5,948 nucleotides of DNA from Rhizobiales bacterium CCH10-E5 (GTDB taxonomy: Bacteria > Pseudomonadota > Alphaproteobacteria > Rhizobiales > Beijerinckiaceae). The notes beneath the pieces are model-generated. The model searched no databases. It was not told where the DNA came from and saw only the letters and a program-made list of their open reading frames with translations. Shown piece by piece: positions 4,879 through 5,948 of this stretch (the stretch's first letter is position 1; every line of letters starts with the position of its first letter). The position numbers and the translations under genes were made by a program. The stretch lies in NCBI GenBank assembly GCA_001556125.1, contig LSIG01000063.1:1-5948 (forward strand). Reading direction: 5' to 3'.

Positions 4879-5310
4879 ATGCCTGAGCAGAATGAAGAGC
4901 TGATCGCGCTGACGGCGTCGATCGTGTCGGCTTATGTGATGTGCAACAACGTGCCGACGACCGATTTGCCGCGCCTGATTGCGACCACCCATGTGGCGCT
5001 CGCGGGCTTGGCTGGCCCTCCTGCGCCCGTCGCAGCCGAGCCGCTGGTCCCCGCCGTGCCGATCCGGCGATCGGTGACGCCCGATGCGATCATCTGCCTG
5101 GAGGACGGCAGGGCATTCAAGACGCTGAAACGCCATCTGAGTTCGACCTATGGCCTGACGCCCGAGCAATATCGTGCGAAGTGGAATCTGCCTGCCGATT
5201 ATCCGATGGTGGCGCCGAACTACGCTGAGGCGCGCTCGGCGATGGCGAAGTCGATCGGTTTGGGCCGCAAGACCGGGACTTCAGGCCGTCGTGCAAAGAC
5301 GAAAGCCTGA
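4879..5310 (+). CDS. mucR: Ros/MucR-family transcriptional regulator
   Basis: A 143-residue member of the Ros/MucR family, DNA-binding regulators of alphaproteobacteria with a prokaryotic C2H2-like finger that bind AT-rich sites. The N-terminal helices LTASIVSAYV (11-20) and LPRLIATTHVALAGL (30-44) are the usual self-association region. The finger domain runs about 65-130: SVTPDAIICLEDGRAFKTLK, RHL, then LTPEQYRAKWNLPADYPMVA and SIGLG. Of the Ros zinc ligands, Cys is kept (C73), the second Cys is Asp (D76), the first His is kept (H86), and the two His positions after it are T90 and Y91. Zinc binding is therefore doubtful; zinc-less members are known in the family. No good ribosome-binding site precedes ATG 4879, and the six-base gap suggests cotranscription with the second toxin-antitoxin pair. 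Confidence 0.9.
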   Translation: MPEQNEELIALTASIVSAYVMCNNVPTTDLPRLIATTHVALAGLAGPPAPVAAEPLVPAVPIRRSVTPDAIICLEDGRAFKTLKRHLSSTYGLTPEQYRAKWNLPADYPMVAPNYAEARSAMAKSIGLGRKTGTSGRRAKTKA

Positions 5311-5334
5311 GACGACCTTTCGCATTGCTTTATG

Positions 5335-5374
5335 CTGCCTTCGAGAACCAATTTAGGCAGTGGTTCAATTGGTT
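5335..5374. promoter_or_regulatory. Overlapping inverted repeats in the mucR-XRE gap
   Basis: Three dyads overlap: CTGCCT (5335-5340) with AGGCAG (5355-5360), GAACCA (5345-5350) with TGGTTC (5361-5366), and AACCAATT (5346-5353) with AATTGGTT (5367-5374). They are AT-richer than their surroundings and lie just after the MucR-like gene. They can be alternative RNA folds or a repeated protein-binding site upstream of the XRE gene. No clear promoter hexamers could be assigned. Confidence 0.4.
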
Positions 5375-5392
5375 TATCAAAGAATTGCCTCA

Positions 5393-5411
5393 CGATATCA
5401 GATTGATATCG
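5393..5411. promoter_or_regulatory. Perfect dyad in the leader of the XRE gene, candidate operator
   Basis: CGATATCA (5393-5400) and TGATATCG (5404-5411) are perfect 8-base arms around GAT, 32 bases before ATG 5444. XRE-type repressors bind such symmetric sites as dimers, so autoregulation is the likely use. Confidence 0.6.
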
Positions 5412-5430
5412 GCTTGTCTGGGATCCAGCT

Positions 5431-5434
5431 GGAG
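5431..5434 (+). promoter_or_regulatory. Ribosome-binding site of the XRE gene
   Basis: GGAG nine bases before ATG 5444 supports that start. An in-frame GTG at 5360 would place the candidate operator inside the coding region and has no comparable site. Confidence 0.55.
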
Positions 5435-5443
5435 CCGCAACAG

Positions 5444-5848
5444 ATGACGAAGGTTCCGCACCCCACCGATCAGCATGTCGGCGCGCGGGTACGTTTTCGG
5501 CGCATCTCTGCGGGGATCAGCCAGCAGCGCCTCGGCGAAGCTCTGGGGGTGACGTTTCAGCAGATCCAGAAATACGAGAAAGGGGCCAACCGTATCTGCG
5601 CGAGCCGGCTTCAGCAGATCGCGAATCTGTTTGGCGTCCCTGTCGCGGACTTCTTCGACGGCGCGCCCGCGATCGCTCCGCAGCGTCTGGTCGATCCGGC
5701 CAACGATATGACGGCGGAGATGACGGTGTTTCTGGCCACCCCCGAGGGAGCGCGCCTATCCCGCGCGTTCAGCAAAATCGGCCACGGGTTCGTCCGTCGG
5801 AGCATCATTGACTTGGTCGAAGCGGTGGGACGCGACGATCGGGCATGA
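5444..5848 (+). CDS. XRE-family helix-turn-helix transcriptional regulator
   Basis: A 134-residue cytoplasmic DNA-binding protein. The Cro/C1-type domain spans about residues 11-70: HVGARVRFRRISAGISQQRL, then GEALGVTFQQIQKYEKGANR with the recognition helix around 37-45, then ICASRLQQIANLFGVPVADF. The rest (75-134) looks helical and may be a dimerisation or effector region; it has no recognised catalytic motif. Short XRE proteins of this form, with FQQIQKYEKG and SRLQQIA, are common in alphaproteobacteria. It has its own leader with a perfect dyad, so it is probably transcribed separately from the MucR-like gene and represses itself. Other targets cannot be read from the sequence. Confidence 0.9.
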   Translation: MTKVPHPTDQHVGARVRFRRISAGISQQRLGEALGVTFQQIQKYEKGANRICASRLQQIANLFGVPVADFFDGAPAIAPQRLVDPANDMTAEMTVFLATPEGARLSRAFSKIGHGFVRRSIIDLVEAVGRDDRA

Positions 5849-5917
5849 ATGCAATGGCATCGTATGATTTGGCCCCGGTTTCACGGCGCTCTATGAACCG
5901 CCCCGGCTTTGCCGGAG

Positions 5918-5942
5918 GCCCCAACTCCTGAGAGGATGGGGC
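5918..5942 (+). promoter_or_regulatory. Hairpin covering the ribosome-binding site of the next gene
   Basis: GCCCCA (5918-5923) pairs with TGGGGC (5937-5942), and inside it TCCT (5926-5929) pairs with AGGA (5933-5936). AGGA is the core of the ribosome-binding site before ATG 5944, so the stem would hide it in any transcript entering from upstream. The bases AC at 5924-5925 bulge. Confidence 0.55.
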
Positions 5943-5943
5943 T

Positions 5944-5948
5944 ATGAC
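5944..5948 (+). CDS. Start of a new gene cut off by the window edge
   Basis: ATG at 5944 follows GAGAGGA (5930-5936) at seven bases, an excellent initiation site. Only one full codon and two bases of the next are present. If the insertion-sequence reading is right, this is the first transposase frame. Nothing more can be said from the window. Confidence 0.45.

Larger units (their letters stand above)
5894..5948 (+). mobile_element. Possible left end of an IS3-type insertion sequence (partial)
   Basis: From TGAACCGCCCCGG at 5894 the sequence resembles terminal repeats of IS3-family elements I recall from alphaproteobacteria: it starts with TG, is GC-rich, and is followed within 50 bases by a well-spaced start codon. 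A hairpin CCGGC-TTT-GCCGG lies at 5903-5915. The other end and the transposase are outside the window, so neither the matching terminal repeat nor a target duplication can be seen. It could instead be an ordinary intergenic region. Confidence 0.4.

Noticed and set aside
4528..5169. A 213-residue - strand frame
   Set aside because: It is antisense to the second toxin and the MucR-like gene, both of which have unmistakable conserved motifs.
5360..5443. Longer XRE protein from GTG 5360
   Set aside because: It would translate through the perfect dyad, adds residues unlike the family, and has a poorer initiation site than ATG 5444.

Overview
The window looks like part of the backbone of a plasmid, or of an integrated plasmid-like element, from a high-GC alphaproteobacterium. 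A Ros/MucR-family regulator, a family largely confined to that class, and a winged-helix protein of a type I associate with sphingomonad, rhizobial and methylobacterial plasmids both point there. All recognised genes are on the + strand. I did no database search; family names rest on motifs read by eye.

Left part (1-616): the C-terminal end of a ParB-like protein without its N-terminus (33-329), then a gene-free stretch with GC-rich hairpins and a cluster of TAGCT repeats (503-581). These repeats sit directly before a small ParA ATPase (617-1291). ParA overlaps by one base a 112-residue protein whose C-terminus looks like a ribbon-helix-helix (RHH) domain (1291-1629). This is the layout of a type Ib partition system, with the repeats as candidate centromere and operator. 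parA is clearly more AT-rich than the rest.

Middle part (1630-3234): a second small RHH protein (1697-1921) behind its own palindrome, a strong bidirectional terminator (1935-1969), then three dyad structures in about 150 bases leading to a winged-helix DNA-binding protein (2173-2985), the best candidate here for a replication initiator or regulator. The gap after it holds only small hairpins.

Right part (3235-5948): two toxin-antitoxin modules in tandem, each a Phd/YefM antitoxin overlapping a VapC-type PIN-domain ribonuclease, each behind its own candidate operator. A MucR-like regulator follows the second toxin by 6 bases, and an XRE-family repressor with a perfect dyad in its leader ends the gene run. 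From about 5894 the sequence resembles the left end of an IS3-type insertion sequence, with a transposase-like start at 5944 cut off by the window edge.

Together the genes would provide segregation (ParA plus RHH protein), possible replication control (winged-helix protein and structured leader), post-segregational killing (two VapC modules) and transcriptional control (RHH, MucR, XRE). No wholly new system is evident. The most interesting parts are the non-coding ones: the repeats before parA and the dyad cluster before the winged-helix gene.
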